Source of the DNA: Polyangium sp. y55x31
GTDB taxonomy: Bacteria > Myxococcota_A > Polyangia > Polyangiales > Polyangiaceae
Assembly: GCF_029946505.1 (NCBI RefSeq)
Contig: NZ_JARZHG010000002.1
Span: 434,001 to 498,000 of the forward strand
Direction: 5' to 3'
Length of the DNA: 64,000 nucleotides
Shown here piece by piece: positions 25,414 to 33,494 of the stretch. A program made the translations under genes and the position numbers. A model generated the notes under the pieces. The model did no database searches. It was not told the origin of the DNA and saw nothing but the letters and a program-made list of their open reading frames with translations. Each line of letters starts with the position of its first letter. Position 1 is the stretch's first letter.

Positions 25414-27813
25414 TCAAGCCGTCCGGAGGCGCGCCTCCGGCGGGGGCAATGGGCAGGTCGCGGGCTGCGCGACCTCTGCCTTTTCACCAAGCAAAATCAG
25501 GACCGCGAGGATGGTGCTGAGCGACGAGAGCGGCATCAACACCGCGCAGAGCAGCGGGGTCATGAACCCCGCGCACGAGAGGCCCACGGTCACGACGTTG
25601 TAAGCGAGCGCAACCGAAAGCGTGATTCCGAGCACGCGGCGCAAACGCTGCGCCGAGGCGAGCGCGAGGCGCACGGGGGCGAGGCCCGGCGTGACGAAAT
25701 AAAAATCGGTCCGGGCCGCGAGGAAGGGTCGATCGATGGCGGGCGTGCCGCTCACCGTGGCCTCGGTCGCGACGAGTGCATCATTGATGCCATCGCCGAG
25801 GAACAGGAGATCGCCGCGGTCGTGCTCGCGCACCCATTGCGCCTTCGCCTCGGCGCTCTTGCCGCCCACGGTTTTTTCGGGGGCAATGCCGCACGCCGCG
25901 GCGACACGCAAGGCGCGCTCGTCGAGATCACCGCTCAGAATGCCGACGTCGTAGCCCATGGCGCGGAGCGCGCGGATCTCGGCGGGCGCGTCGGGGCGGA
26001 GATCCTCGACGGTATGGAACGCGGCCAGGACCCGCCCATCCACGCCGAAGGCCACGTCGGCGTCGCCTTCCGGCGCGGCCGGGTCGATCCACGCGCTCGC
26101 GCCGAGTCGATACAGATGGCCCTCGTATTCCGCCTCGACGCCGCGGCCCGTGACCTCTCGCGCGTCGAGCTCCGCGACGAATTGATCCGTGCCGAGGGCC
26201 TGCGCGAGCGCCGCACTCTTCGGGTGCGTGCTGCGCGCCGCGAGGTTCTTGAGGAGTCGTTTTTCCTCGGGCGAAAGCACGGCGGCCGGAGCCGTGTCCT
26301 CGATCCGGAGTTTTCCGGTCGTCAACGTGCCCGTCTTGTCGAAGACGACCGTACGCACGAGCGCGGCGCGATCCAGGAAACTCCCCGAACGCACGAAAAG
26401 GCCGGCCCGGCGGAGCCTCGCGCCCACGAGCTCGTACGCGAGCGGCGTGGCGATCCCGAAAGCGCAGGGGCACGTGACGATCAAAACCGCGGTGACACGT
26501 TCGAGCGCGGCGCGCGCGTCGTGCGTGGCGAAATACCCGATGCCGAGCGCGAGCACCGCAATCACGAGCACGGCCGCGACGTACACCCGCGCAAACGTGC
26601 GCCAGAAGGCCGCGCCGCGCTCGTCACGGCCCTCGCCGGGCGCGGCGCGGAGCAGATCGACGAGGCTGCCGGCGGCGAAATCGGTGTCGGCGCGCAAAGT
26701 CAGCGCGCGCGCCCCCGAAAGAAATGCGCCGGCGGGGACGATCGCTCCCGGCGGGAACACGCGCGGCGTGCTCTCCCCGTTCACCCAGTCGAGCGAAAAC
26801 GAGGCGTCATCCTGGCCGAGAATCACCGCCGGGACCGGGACGACGTCGCCGGACGCGAGGACGAGCGTATCGCCGTTTCGGATCTCCACGGCGCGCCGCA
26901 AAACCACTGTGTCGCCTTCGAGCCTGCGCGTGTAAAGGCCCTCGGCCCCGTCGCTCTGGAGCAGGCGCTTCTGGTTGCGCTCGATGAGGCGCATCTGGAG
27001 GAAGCGGCCGACGAGCATGAGGGCGACGAACACGGTGAGCGTGTCGAAATAGGTCGTCAGCCCGTGCGCGAGCCACCCCCACGTGGAGGAGGCGTACGCG
27101 AGCAGAATGCCGAGCGCGATCGGCAAATCGAGGTGCAAAACCCCGCGACGGAGGCCCGCGAGGGCCGTCTTCCCGAAATACGATCCGCCGACGAGCACGC
27201 TCGCCGTCGCGAGCCCGAACGAGAGCGCGAGAAAGAGCCGGTGGAGCGGCCCCTCCGAGAGGCCCGCATACACGGAGATCGCCAGGATCATCCCGTTCAT
27301 CGCGAGCGCGACGGCGATCCCCATCCGCAGGAGCAGCCCATTCGAGGGGCTCTCCTCGCTCTTCAGCTTCGGTCCCAGGAGATACCCGCATGACTCGACC
27401 CGCGAGACGAACCGACGCAAGGGAAACGCTCGGGAAATCGTGAGGCGCATGCGGCCGAGGGCGGGGTTCACGACGATGCCCGCGCCGCCCTTCTCGCGGC
27501 GGAAGAGCTGCTCGATGAGCCACACGCACGCCGCACACGACAAACCCTGAACGTCGAGATCGAGGCGATGGAGCCCCTCGGCGCGGGCGAGTTCCGCTTC
27601 CAGCGGCTCGAGCCATTTCTGGTCCCGGCCCACGGCCGCCGCCGTGACGGCCTCGCCTTTCTCACCGCGCAGCGTGTAATACCGTTCGAGGTGCTCCTCC
27701 CGGAGCAGGTCGTGGACGAAGCGGCAACCGGCGCAACAGAACCCCTCCTCGGCAGCCGCGGGGAGCGGTCCGCCGCAATGAAGGCATGTTCCGTCGCGCG
27801 ATTCTGGAACCAT
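25414..27813 (-). CDS. ccoI: Copper-transporting P1B-type ATPase CcoI/FixI
   Basis: 799 residues if ATG 27813 is used. Zinc-finger-like CLHCGG and CCAGCRFVHDLL open the protein, then an HMA domain with GLSCAACVWL, membrane helices, TCPCAFGIATP (CPC copper motif), DKTGTLTTG (phosphorylated Asp) and FLGDGINDA. This is the FixI/CcoI group that supplies copper to the cbb3 oxidase. Another in-frame ATG at 27864 (MNPPVLHL) is upstream of the predicted sigma-54 start site, so it could only be used from a different promoter. First gene of the oxidase operon. Confidence 0.92.
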   Translation of the reverse strand: MVPESRDGTCLHCGGPLPAAAEEGFCCAGCRFVHDLLREEHLERYYTLRGEKGEAVTAAAVGRDQKWLEPLEAELARAEGLHRLDLDVQGLSCAACVWLIEQLFRREKGGAGIVVNPALGRMRLTISRAFPLRRFVSRVESCGYLLGPKLKSEESPSNGLLLRMGIAVALAMNGMILAISVYAGLSEGPLHRLFLALSFGLATASVLVGGSYFGKTALAGLRRGVLHLDLPIALGILLAYASSTWGWLAHGLTTYFDTLTVFVALMLVGRFLQMRLIERNQKRLLQSDGAEGLYTRRLEGDTVVLRRAVEIRNGDTLVLASGDVVPVPAVILGQDDASFSLDWVNGESTPRVFPPGAIVPAGAFLSGARALTLRADTDFAAGSLVDLLRAAPGEGRDERGAAFWRTFARVYVAAVLVIAVLALGIGYFATHDARAALERVTAVLIVTCPCAFGIATPLAYELVGARLRRAGLFVRSGSFLDRAALVRTVVFDKTGTLTTGKLRIEDTAPAAVLSPEEKRLLKNLAARSTHPKSAALAQALGTDQFVAELDAREVTGRGVEAEYEGHLYRLGASAWIDPAAPEGDADVAFGVDGRVLAAFHTVEDLRPDAPAEIRALRAMGYDVGILSGDLDERALRVAAACGIAPEKTVGGKSAEAKAQWVREHDRGDLLFLGDGINDALVATEATVSGTPAIDRPFLAARTDFYFVTPGLAPVRLALASAQRLRRVLGITLSVALAYNVVTVGLSCAGFMTPLLCAVLMPLSSLSTILAVLILLGEKAEVAQPATCPLPPPEARLRTA

Positions 27814-27826
27814 GACCCGCACCGTC

Positions 27827-27842
27827 AGCAACTTACGTACCA
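27827..27842 (-). promoter_or_regulatory. Sigma-54 promoter in front of ccoI
   Basis: Minus-strand TGGTAC, five bases (GTAAG), TTGCT: correct spacing and all core positions (GG at -24, GC at -12). The predicted start would be about 27816, only three bases before ATG 27813, so the message would be almost leaderless or use a later start. No TGAAACA pair was found upstream, so the activator site is unclear. An inverted repeat CTCGTG-N8-CACGAG at 27919-27938 is the only dyad nearby and could be an activator site or the end of the tauE transcript. Confidence 0.5.
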
Positions 27843-27958
27843 GGTGCAATACGGGCGGATTCATCTCCAGGCGCGCGGCATTCGGCGCAATGCCTGCGGG
27901 TCGGCGCAAAGGCTGCACCTCGTGCCCCTAGACACGAGATGCGCGACGGCTTGGGATG

Positions 27959-28792
27959 CTATCTTGCGGCGGAACGACCGGAGAATGCCCCGGCCGAGGG
28001 GCGCGCGATCACGCCGAGGGCGAGCGCGGCCACGAGGAGGAGGAGCGGCAGCGGGAGCTGCTTGCCGAGCATGAAGAGCCCCATGGCCACGACGAGCCAT
28101 GCAAAAACGCGGCGCAGGGCGTCCGCGGATACACGCTTGCCCAGAAGCGCGCCCGCCACGCTGCCGAATGCGGCGAACGAGGTGACGACGGCGACGAGGA
28201 CGAGGTCGAGCTCGGCGTGCGCCACGTGCCCGGCGAATCCGGCGAACGATTGGAGCGTGATGACGAACAGCGAGGTCGCGACGGCCTCGCGCATGGCGAG
28301 CCCGCCGAACAGCACGAGCGCAGGGACGATGAGAAAGCCGCCGCCCGCGCCGACGAGGCCCGAAAAACACCCCACGGCGCCGCCGAGCAAGAGGGCGCGC
28401 TCCACGCGGACGTCACGACGCTCCGCTGGAGCCTCGCCACGCCCGCGCAGCATGATGACGGCGGTCACCACCATCGTCGCGCCAAACGCGACGAGGAGGA
28501 TCGCCTCGGGGACGAAATGCGCGAGCCGACCGCCGACGAAAGCGCCGGCCATCGCCGCGACGCCGAACAAGCTGCCGACCCGATAACGAACATGACCGCG
28601 CCGCGCGTGGAAGAAGAGGCTCACGAGCGCGGTCACGCCCACCACGAAGAGCGACGTGGCAATGGCAGCCCGCGGCTCGACGTGGAGCAAATACACCAGC
28701 ATGGGCAGCATGAGAATGGCTCCGCCGCCGCCGAGCATGCCGAGGACGACACCAATCACGAGCGCGAGCGCAGCGCCGAGGGCGAGCATCAC
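27959..28792 (-). CDS. TauE/SafE-family sulfite/sulfonate exporter-like protein
   Basis: 277 residues, eight predicted helices in two similar halves: ALALVIGVVLGMLGGGGAILMLP in the first and CFSGLVGAGGGFLIVPALVLFG in the second, the GxxxG-rich repeat of the TauE/SafE family. Next to a rhodanese, seven bases downstream of its stop, the plausible cargo is sulfite, thiosulfate or another oxidised sulfur product of sulfide detoxification. It shares the rhodanese's sigma-54 promoter. Substrate is inferred from context only. Confidence 0.8.
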   Translation of the reverse strand: MMLALGAALALVIGVVLGMLGGGGAILMLPMLVYLLHVEPRAAIATSLFVVGVTALVSLFFHARRGHVRYRVGSLFGVAAMAGAFVGGRLAHFVPEAILLVAFGATMVVTAVIMLRGRGEAPAERRDVRVERALLLGGAVGCFSGLVGAGGGFLIVPALVLFGGLAMREAVATSLFVITLQSFAGFAGHVAHAELDLVLVAVVTSFAAFGSVAGALLGKRVSADALRRVFAWLVVAMGLFMLGKQLPLPLLLLVAALALGVIARPSAGAFSGRSAAR

Positions 28793-28799
28793 CTCTGCC

Positions 28800-29144
28800 T
28801 CAGCGCTCGACGGGCAGGCCCGCCTCGTTCCAGGCGATCATGCCGCCGGTCATGTTCATGATACGGCAATACCCCGCGGCCGAGAGGCCCGCCGCGGCCT
28901 GCGCCGAGCGGCGACCGGAGCGGCAGACGAGAATGAGAGGTTCGTCTTTGTGAAAGCCCGCCGCGTCGAGCCGCGGGAGCGGGACGTTCTCGACGCCGAC
29001 CACATGACCGAGCTCGCCGCGGAGCTCGTCCGGGTCACGGATGTCGATCAATCGCGCGCCGGGGATCGCCGCGGCGACGTCCCTCGGCGCGACGTCACGA
29101 TAACCGGCAGGGTTCGGGGTGGACCTCTCGAACAACGTGGGCAT
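28800..29144 (-). CDS. Single-domain rhodanese
   Basis: 114 residues. One rhodanese domain: ARLIDIRDPDELRGELGHVVG, active-site loop CRSGRRS with C74, and GYCRIMNMTGGMIAWNEAGLPV. It can carry sulfane sulfur as a cysteine persulfide between sulfide oxidation and thiosulfate or dioxygenase steps. The ATG at 29144 is chosen for its GAGGAGAG site and because the longer reading extends over the promoter. Transcribed from the sigma-54 promoter at 29172-29187 together with the exporter gene. Confidence 0.87.
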   Translation of the reverse strand: MPTLFERSTPNPAGYRDVAPRDVAAAIPGARLIDIRDPDELRGELGHVVGVENVPLPRLDAAGFHKDEPLILVCRSGRRSAQAAAGLSAAGYCRIMNMTGGMIAWNEAGLPVER

Positions 29145-29171
29145 GGGGCTCTCTCCTCGCGTGCCGCGAGC

Positions 29172-29187
29172 TGCAAGGGAGGTGCCA
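29172..29187 (-). promoter_or_regulatory. Sigma-54 promoter of rhodanese-exporter operon
   Basis: Minus-strand TGGCAC, five bases (CTCCC), TTGCA: a perfect match to the -24/-12 consensus. Predicted transcription start about 29161, leader 17 bases including the ribosome site. The best of the four sigma-54 promoters in the locus. Confidence 0.8.
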
Positions 29188-29249
29188 CACACCGTTTCAG
29201 GTGGGTCCCGCGCAAACGCCTCGATTTTTCAGGGTACGAGCGTGCTGCC

Positions 29250-29266
29250 TGAAACATCCTGAAACA
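29250..29266. promoter_or_regulatory. Enhancer site of rhodanese operon: TGAAACA-N3-TGAAACA
   Basis: Two direct copies of TGAAACA with three bases between, about 90-105 bp before the predicted rhodanese transcription start. The heptamer and the spacing recur (opposite orientation) upstream of sqr, and an inverted form lies upstream of the persulfide dioxygenase gene. It lies just beyond the stop of the activator gene. Confidence 0.65.
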
Positions 29267-29292
29267 CGCCGAGACGCGTGTTGCAACGTCGT

Positions 29293-30624
29293 TCAGGCCG
29301 TCTCCGCGAGGCCGAGCTCGCGCATCCTTCGCCACAAGGTCACGCGGCTCATGCCGAGGATCTGCGCGGCGCGCTGGCGATTGCCCCCGGTGCGATCGAG
29401 CACCTCCAGGATCCGGCGCGCCTCGGGGTTCGCGTGCTCGGCGCTCGCGTCGGGCGTCGGGGGCGGCACGACCTGCTCGGCGCCGAAGAGGTTCGGGTCG
29501 ACGAGCTCGGGCGGCAAATCCGCGGGCACGAGCGTCGAGCCGTCGCCCATCGCATACGCATATGCGAGCACGTTCTTCAGCTCGCGCACGTTGCCCGGCC
29601 ACGCATATCGCCGGAGAATGGTCATCGCCGCGGGAGCGACCCGCTCGATCCGCCGCCGGCTGGTCTCGTTTCGCTGCGCCATGAATTTCTCGACGAGGAG
29701 CGGGATGTCGTCGGGCCTCTCGCGCAGAGAGGGAATGAACACCGGAATGACCCGCAATCGGTACATGAGATCGGCGCGAAAGCGGCCCGCCTCGACCTCT
29801 TTGCGCAAAGCGCGGTGCGTGGCCGAGACGAACCGCACGTCGACGGGGATCGGCTCGCGCGCGCCCACGGGAATGACAGTGCGCGTCTCGACCACGCGGA
29901 GGAGCTTCGCCTGGAGCTCGAGCGGCATTTCCGCGATCTCGTCGAGGAACAACGTGCCGCGATGCGCGAGCTGCACGTGCCCGGGCGTATCGCGGACCGC
30001 GCCGGTGAACGCCCCGCGCGCGTGCCCGAAGAGCTCGCTCTCGAGCAAATGGGAAGGCAATGCCGCGCAATTGATGGCCCGGAACGGCCCCTTGCGCCTC
30101 CCCGAGAGCTCGTGAATGGCGCTCGCCACGAGCTCCTTGCCCGCGCCCGTCTCGCCGCGCACGAGCACCGTCACGTCGTCGCCCGCGACGCGCTCGAGCA
30201 CGCGAAACATCGCTTTCATCGTCGGGTCCTGCGTCCACATGCCGTGAAACAGGACCTCCCCATCTTCGAAGGACTCGCCGGCGTCATCGAGCAAGAGCAG
30301 CGTGCCCACCCGCGCGCGCCCCTGGGTCACGGGGAGCGAGCGCACGCGCACGAGGCGCCTGCCGGGCCCGCGCGGCGGGAGAATGGCCTGCACGGGCCGC
30401 CCCTCCGCGAGCGCCTCGGCCACGGGGCGCTTCTCGTTCTCACCGCACAGGAGCTTGGGCGCGGACGCGTGGGGCGGGATGTCGACCCCGAGCAGCTCCG
30501 CCGCCGCGGGCGTGGAGAGGACGATCCGGAGCTCCTCGTCGAGCACGAGGGCCGCCCCCGAGGCAGCCTCGAGGGCACCGGCAATCACGGCCTCGGTCGA
30601 TGTGGCGGGAGGTTTGCGGGGCAC
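29293..30624 (-). CDS. FisR-like sigma-54 enhancer-binding regulator
   Basis: 443 residues. N-terminal PAS-like sensor (about 8-115), AAA+ domain (about 130-365) with Walker A GETGAGKE (157-164), the sigma-54 contact loop GAFTGA (204-209), LFLDEIAEM (Walker B) and RADLMYRLRV. The C-terminal Fis-type helix-turn-helix has NRQRAAQILGMSRVTLWRRM. Placed between a rhodanese and a persulfide dioxygenase it resembles FisR, the sulfane-sulfur-responsive activator of sqr and pdo. Only one cysteine (C60) is in the sensor part, fewer than the several sensor cysteines I recall for described FisR. A lone TGTTTCA at 30652-30658 in its own upstream region suggests autoregulation. Confidence 0.85.
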   Translation of the reverse strand: MPRKPPATSTEAVIAGALEAASGAALVLDEELRIVLSTPAAAELLGVDIPPHASAPKLLCGENEKRPVAEALAEGRPVQAILPPRGPGRRLVRVRSLPVTQGRARVGTLLLLDDAGESFEDGEVLFHGMWTQDPTMKAMFRVLERVAGDDVTVLVRGETGAGKELVASAIHELSGRRKGPFRAINCAALPSHLLESELFGHARGAFTGAVRDTPGHVQLAHRGTLFLDEIAEMPLELQAKLLRVVETRTVIPVGAREPIPVDVRFVSATHRALRKEVEAGRFRADLMYRLRVIPVFIPSLRERPDDIPLLVEKFMAQRNETSRRRIERVAPAAMTILRRYAWPGNVRELKNVLAYAYAMGDGSTLVPADLPPELVDPNLFGAEQVVPPPTPDASAEHANPEARRILEVLDRTGGNRQRAAQILGMSRVTLWRRMRELGLAETA

Positions 30625-30655
30625 GCCCGCAACGTATCATGTTGCAACACGTGTT

Positions 30656-31561
30656 TCAGCTCGCTCGTGCGTCCCTCCGCGTGCCGTCGTCGTCCACGGG
30701 CTTGCGCAGGTTCAGCGGGATGCGGAGGTACCGGACGCCGTTTCCGTGCTCGGCGGGCAGGCGCCCGGCGTCGATGTTCACCTGCACGCTCTGCCAGAGG
30801 AGCCGCGGCGCCGCGAGCGTCGCGTCCCGCGCATTGCGCATCGCCACGAAATCCGCGCGCGTGGTCTCGGCGCGAAGCTGTACGTTTTCCCGCTTGGACC
30901 TGCCGATCGTGGTCTCGACGCGCATCGGACGGCCGCCGGGCTGGTAATCGTGGCCCACGAAGACACGCGTCTCGTCGGGCAGGGCGTAGAGTTTGTCGTG
31001 AATGGACGTATAGAGCGCGTCGGCCGAGCCCTTCGGAAAATCGCAGCGGCCCGTGCCGTAGTCCTCGATGAACAGCGCATCGCCGGTGAAGACCGCGTCG
31101 CCGATGTGGTAGGACACGCAGCCGGGCGTGTGGCCGGGCGTGGCGATCGTCTCGATGCGCAGGGTCCCGGCTTCGAGGACCTGGCCGTCCTCGAGGAGCG
31201 CGTCGAACTGGCTGCCATCCGTGCGGAATGTCGGGGGCATGTCGAACACGGTCTTGAAGACCTTCTGGACCTCCCGGATCCCCTCGCCGATGGCCATTCG
31301 CCCGCCGAGGCGCTTCTTGAGCCAGGGCGCGGCCGTCAAGTGGTCGGCGTGGGCGTGCGTCTCGAGGGACCAATGCAGCGTGAGGCCGTTCTTTTCGAGG
31401 AACGCCGCGACCTGCTCGACCGACGCCGTGCTCACCGTGGAGGACATCGGCTCGTAATCGAGCACCGAATCAATGACGATGGCGTCCTTTGAATCGGGAT
31501 CGTAAACCACGTACGTGAGGGTGAAGGTGGCGGGATCGTAGAAGGGCTCGACGTGGAACAT
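30656..31561 (-). CDS. Metallo-beta-lactamase-fold persulfide dioxygenase-like protein (ETHE1/PDO type)
   Basis: 301 residues from ATG 31561 ([19 protein letters not shown]). MBL-fold motif HAHADH (H69, H71, D73, H74 region), then [22 protein letters not shown] and [14 protein letters not shown], the metal ligands and text of ETHE1/PDO enzymes, which oxidise glutathione persulfide to sulfite with Fe(II) and O2. Partners in the locus (type II SQR, rhodanese) complete the mitochondrial-style pathway. The longer frame reaching 31663 runs through the promoter and enhancer and is rejected. Only six bases separate the predicted transcript start from the ATG. Confidence 0.83.
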   Translation of the reverse strand: MFHVEPFYDPATFTLTYVVYDPDSKDAIVIDSVLDYEPMSSTVSTASVEQVAAFLEKNGLTLHWSLETHAHADHLTAAPWLKKRLGGRMAIGEGIREVQKVFKTVFDMPPTFRTDGSQFDALLEDGQVLEAGTLRIETIATPGHTPGCVSYHIGDAVFTGDALFIEDYGTGRCDFPKGSADALYTSIHDKLYALPDETRVFVGHDYQPGGRPMRVETTIGRSKRENVQLRAETTRADFVAMRNARDATLAAPRLLWQSVQVNIDAGRLPAEHGNGVRYLRIPLNLRKPVDDDGTRRDARAS

Positions 31562-31577
31562 GGCACCCGGCCACGTC

Positions 31578-31593
31578 AGCAAGGAGCGGGCCA
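31578..31593 (-). promoter_or_regulatory. Sigma-54 promoter of the persulfide dioxygenase gene
   Basis: Minus-strand TGGCCC, five bases (GCTCC), TTGCT with exact -24/-12 spacing. Predicted start about 31567. An inverted TGTTTCA/TGAAACA site lies 75-100 bp upstream. Confidence 0.65.
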
Positions 31594-31640
31594 AAGCGAA
31601 AAGAGGCTTCTGCCCGGCCGGGGAGAGGCGGGCGGGCGGG

Positions 31641-31665
31641 GGATGTTTCACGCCTTGAAACATCC
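31641..31665. promoter_or_regulatory. Enhancer site: inverted repeat GGATGTTTCA-N5-TGAAACATCC
   Basis: A perfect 10-bp dyad with five central bases, containing the TGTTTCA/TGAAACA heptamer seen at the other two enhancer sites of the locus. It lies 75-98 bp before the predicted start of the dioxygenase transcript. It could also influence the plus-strand PAS-STAS gene starting at 31786. Confidence 0.65.
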
Positions 31666-31785
31666 CCGCGCACGGCGGACCACGCGTAGCACGAAAACTC
31701 CTGTCTTTCCGCGTGCTTTCGAGTTAAGATTAGGGGCTTGTCCGGGGCACCTGGCGCCCGGACGAGCCCCCTGGAGGAGCGTTGG

Positions 31786-32700
31786 ATGGCCCCCAATCAA
31801 CCCGTCCCTCTCGAAGAGGTCCCCATCACGAACGAATACGACCTGCAAAAGATGGCCATGGACGTGTCCATGGAGGGGATGGCCATCCTCGCAGGCGAAA
31901 CGTATCGATACATGAACCGCGCCCATGGCATGGCGTATGGCTACGAGCCCGAGGAGTTGATCGGCAAGACATGGCGTATGCTCTACGACGACGCTGAATT
32001 GGCACGTATCGAACGCGAGGTCTTTCCCGTGCTGGGGGAACACGGGCGATGGTCGGGCGAGGTCCGGGGGCTGCACCGCGCCGGCCATGCCGTCGACGTG
32101 GAGATCTCGCTCACGGGTTTGCCCGCGAACCCCCTGATGCCGAATGGGGGCCTGATCTGCACGTGCCGCGACATCGCCGCGCGCAAGCAGGCCGAGCAGA
32201 TACTTCGCCGCACCCTCGAGGAGCAGATACGCACGAATGAGGAGCGCGAAGGCGCCATTCGAGCGCTGGAGATCACACAACGCGAGCTGATGGAAAAGAT
32301 CGCGACCATCGAGCGGCAGCGAAGCGCCCTGCGCGAGATGAGCGTGCCCATCATCGAGGTATGGGACGACGTGCTCACGCTGCCCGTCGTGGGGATCATC
32401 GACAGCCAGCGCGCGGCGGACATGACGGAGCGGCTGCTCGGTCGTATCGGCGAACGACGCACGCGCGGGGTCATCATCGACCTGACGGGCGTGGACGTCG
32501 TCGACACCATGACCGCCGCGCACCTCGTCAAGCTCAGCCAGGCGGCCTCGCTCCTCGGCACATTTTGCGTGCTCACGGGCATCGGGCCCCAGATCGCGCA
32601 GACGCTGACGCTCATGGGGGTCGATCTCGGCGGCCTGACCACCGCTCGGAGCCTGCGCGACGGCCTGCGCATCTGCGTCACGCGGCTCGGGCGCGCCTGA
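31786..32700 (+). CDS. PAS-STAS regulator (RsbR-like)
   Basis: 304 residues from ATG 31786, GGAGGAG site seven bases upstream. A PAS domain at about 20-135 (MAILAGETYRYMNRAHGMAYGYEPEELIG) is followed by a coiled coil (about 140-195) and a STAS domain at about 195-300 with VGIIDSQRAADMTERLL and DLTGVDVVDTMTAAHLVKL. This layout occurs in RsbR-type stressosome proteins and in many myxobacterial signalling proteins; the STAS threonine/serine (in VDTMTA) is the likely phosphosite. Cytoplasmic. A second paralogue is encoded at 33495. Confidence 0.85.
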   Translation: MAPNQPVPLEEVPITNEYDLQKMAMDVSMEGMAILAGETYRYMNRAHGMAYGYEPEELIGKTWRMLYDDAELARIEREVFPVLGEHGRWSGEVRGLHRAGHAVDVEISLTGLPANPLMPNGGLICTCRDIAARKQAEQILRRTLEEQIRTNEEREGAIRALEITQRELMEKIATIERQRSALREMSVPIIEVWDDVLTLPVVGIIDSQRAADMTERLLGRIGERRTRGVIIDLTGVDVVDTMTAAHLVKLSQAASLLGTFCVLTGIGPQIAQTLTLMGVDLGGLTTARSLRDGLRICVTRLGRA

Positions 32701-33333
32701 TCACGCGCCTTTGGAGGCGCGACACCGATAATAAAGCTGCCGCTCGACGTGGTCCCCCGCCGGGAAGCTCACCACCTCCGCTTCGAGGATCTCGAGCCCC
32801 GCGTCGCGGAGGACGACCTCGAGATCCGCCTGCGAATACGCGCTCACGCGGATCGAGTGACCGAGGAAGGGCAGCTCGATATAATCGAAATCCCCCTCCA
32901 CCATCGCGAGCGCGAGATACCCGCCCGGCCGCAGGGCGCGCACGATCTTCCGGAGCGCGGCGGGGATCTCCGACCTCGGGAGCATCAAGAGCGAAAAGAA
33001 GGCACAAGCCCCGCCGAACGAGCCGGGCTCCGGCGAGAAGCTCATCACGTCCACCTGCTCGAAGTGCGCGCCGGGGGCATTACGCCGCGCGAGCCGGAGC
33101 ATCTCTGTCGAGATGTCGATACCGTGCACCGAGAGCCCCGCCTCCGTGAGCAGCTTCGCCGTCGGGATGCCGCTGCCGCACCCCACGTCGAGCACCCGAT
33201 CGCCTGTCGCGAGGCGCTCGGCGAGCCACCGCGTCGCCTCCACCTGAGCGCGCTTGTCCGCGAAAACCTCGTCGTATTTCTCGCCGATGGCGTCGAAGGC
33301 CGCGGCCTGCTCGCTGATTTCGTCGTTGCTCAT
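32701..33333 (-). CDS. Class I SAM-dependent methyltransferase
   Basis: 210 residues starting MSNDEISEQ. SAM-binding motif I is RVLDVGCGSGIPTAKLL at residues 47-63, motif II HGIDISTEMLRLAR, motif III RALRPGGYLALAMVEG. A small-molecule Methyltransf_11/25-type enzyme with no clear substrate. The stop directly abuts the convergent PAS-STAS stop with no gap. Longer in-frame starts upstream lie in the spacer to the next gene. Confidence 0.88.
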   Translation of the reverse strand: MSNDEISEQAAAFDAIGEKYDEVFADKRAQVEATRWLAERLATGDRVLDVGCGSGIPTAKLLTEAGLSVHGIDISTEMLRLARRNAPGAHFEQVDVMSFSPEPGSFGGACAFFSLLMLPRSEIPAALRKIVRALRPGGYLALAMVEGDFDYIELPFLGHSIRVSAYSQADLEVVLRDAGLEILEAEVVSFPAGDHVERQLYYRCRASKGA

Positions 33334-33494
33334 CGTCTCCTCGGCAGGGTCGCTACCACGAAGGCGCGCGCGTCGGAAGCGTGATGCCCCGCCGGCTCCC
33401 ATGAAACACGATTTCGACGCGATCCCGAGCATCTGGCGCGTTTACGCAGAGCCCGCGTGCTGATATGTTCTACCTTTGGCGGAGGTGGGGAACG

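Noticed and set aside
22726-27393. A 1555-codon open frame on the plus strand opposite the cbb3 genes.
   Set aside because: It is an antisense shadow of high-GC genes: Arg/Glu/His-rich, no domain, no export signal; the minus strand carries clear ccoNO and ccoI motifs.
27919-27938. CTCGTG-N8-CACGAG dyad as a rho-independent terminator of the exporter gene.
   Set aside because: Stem of only six bases and no T-run on either side; kept only as a possible activator site in the ccoI promoter entry.
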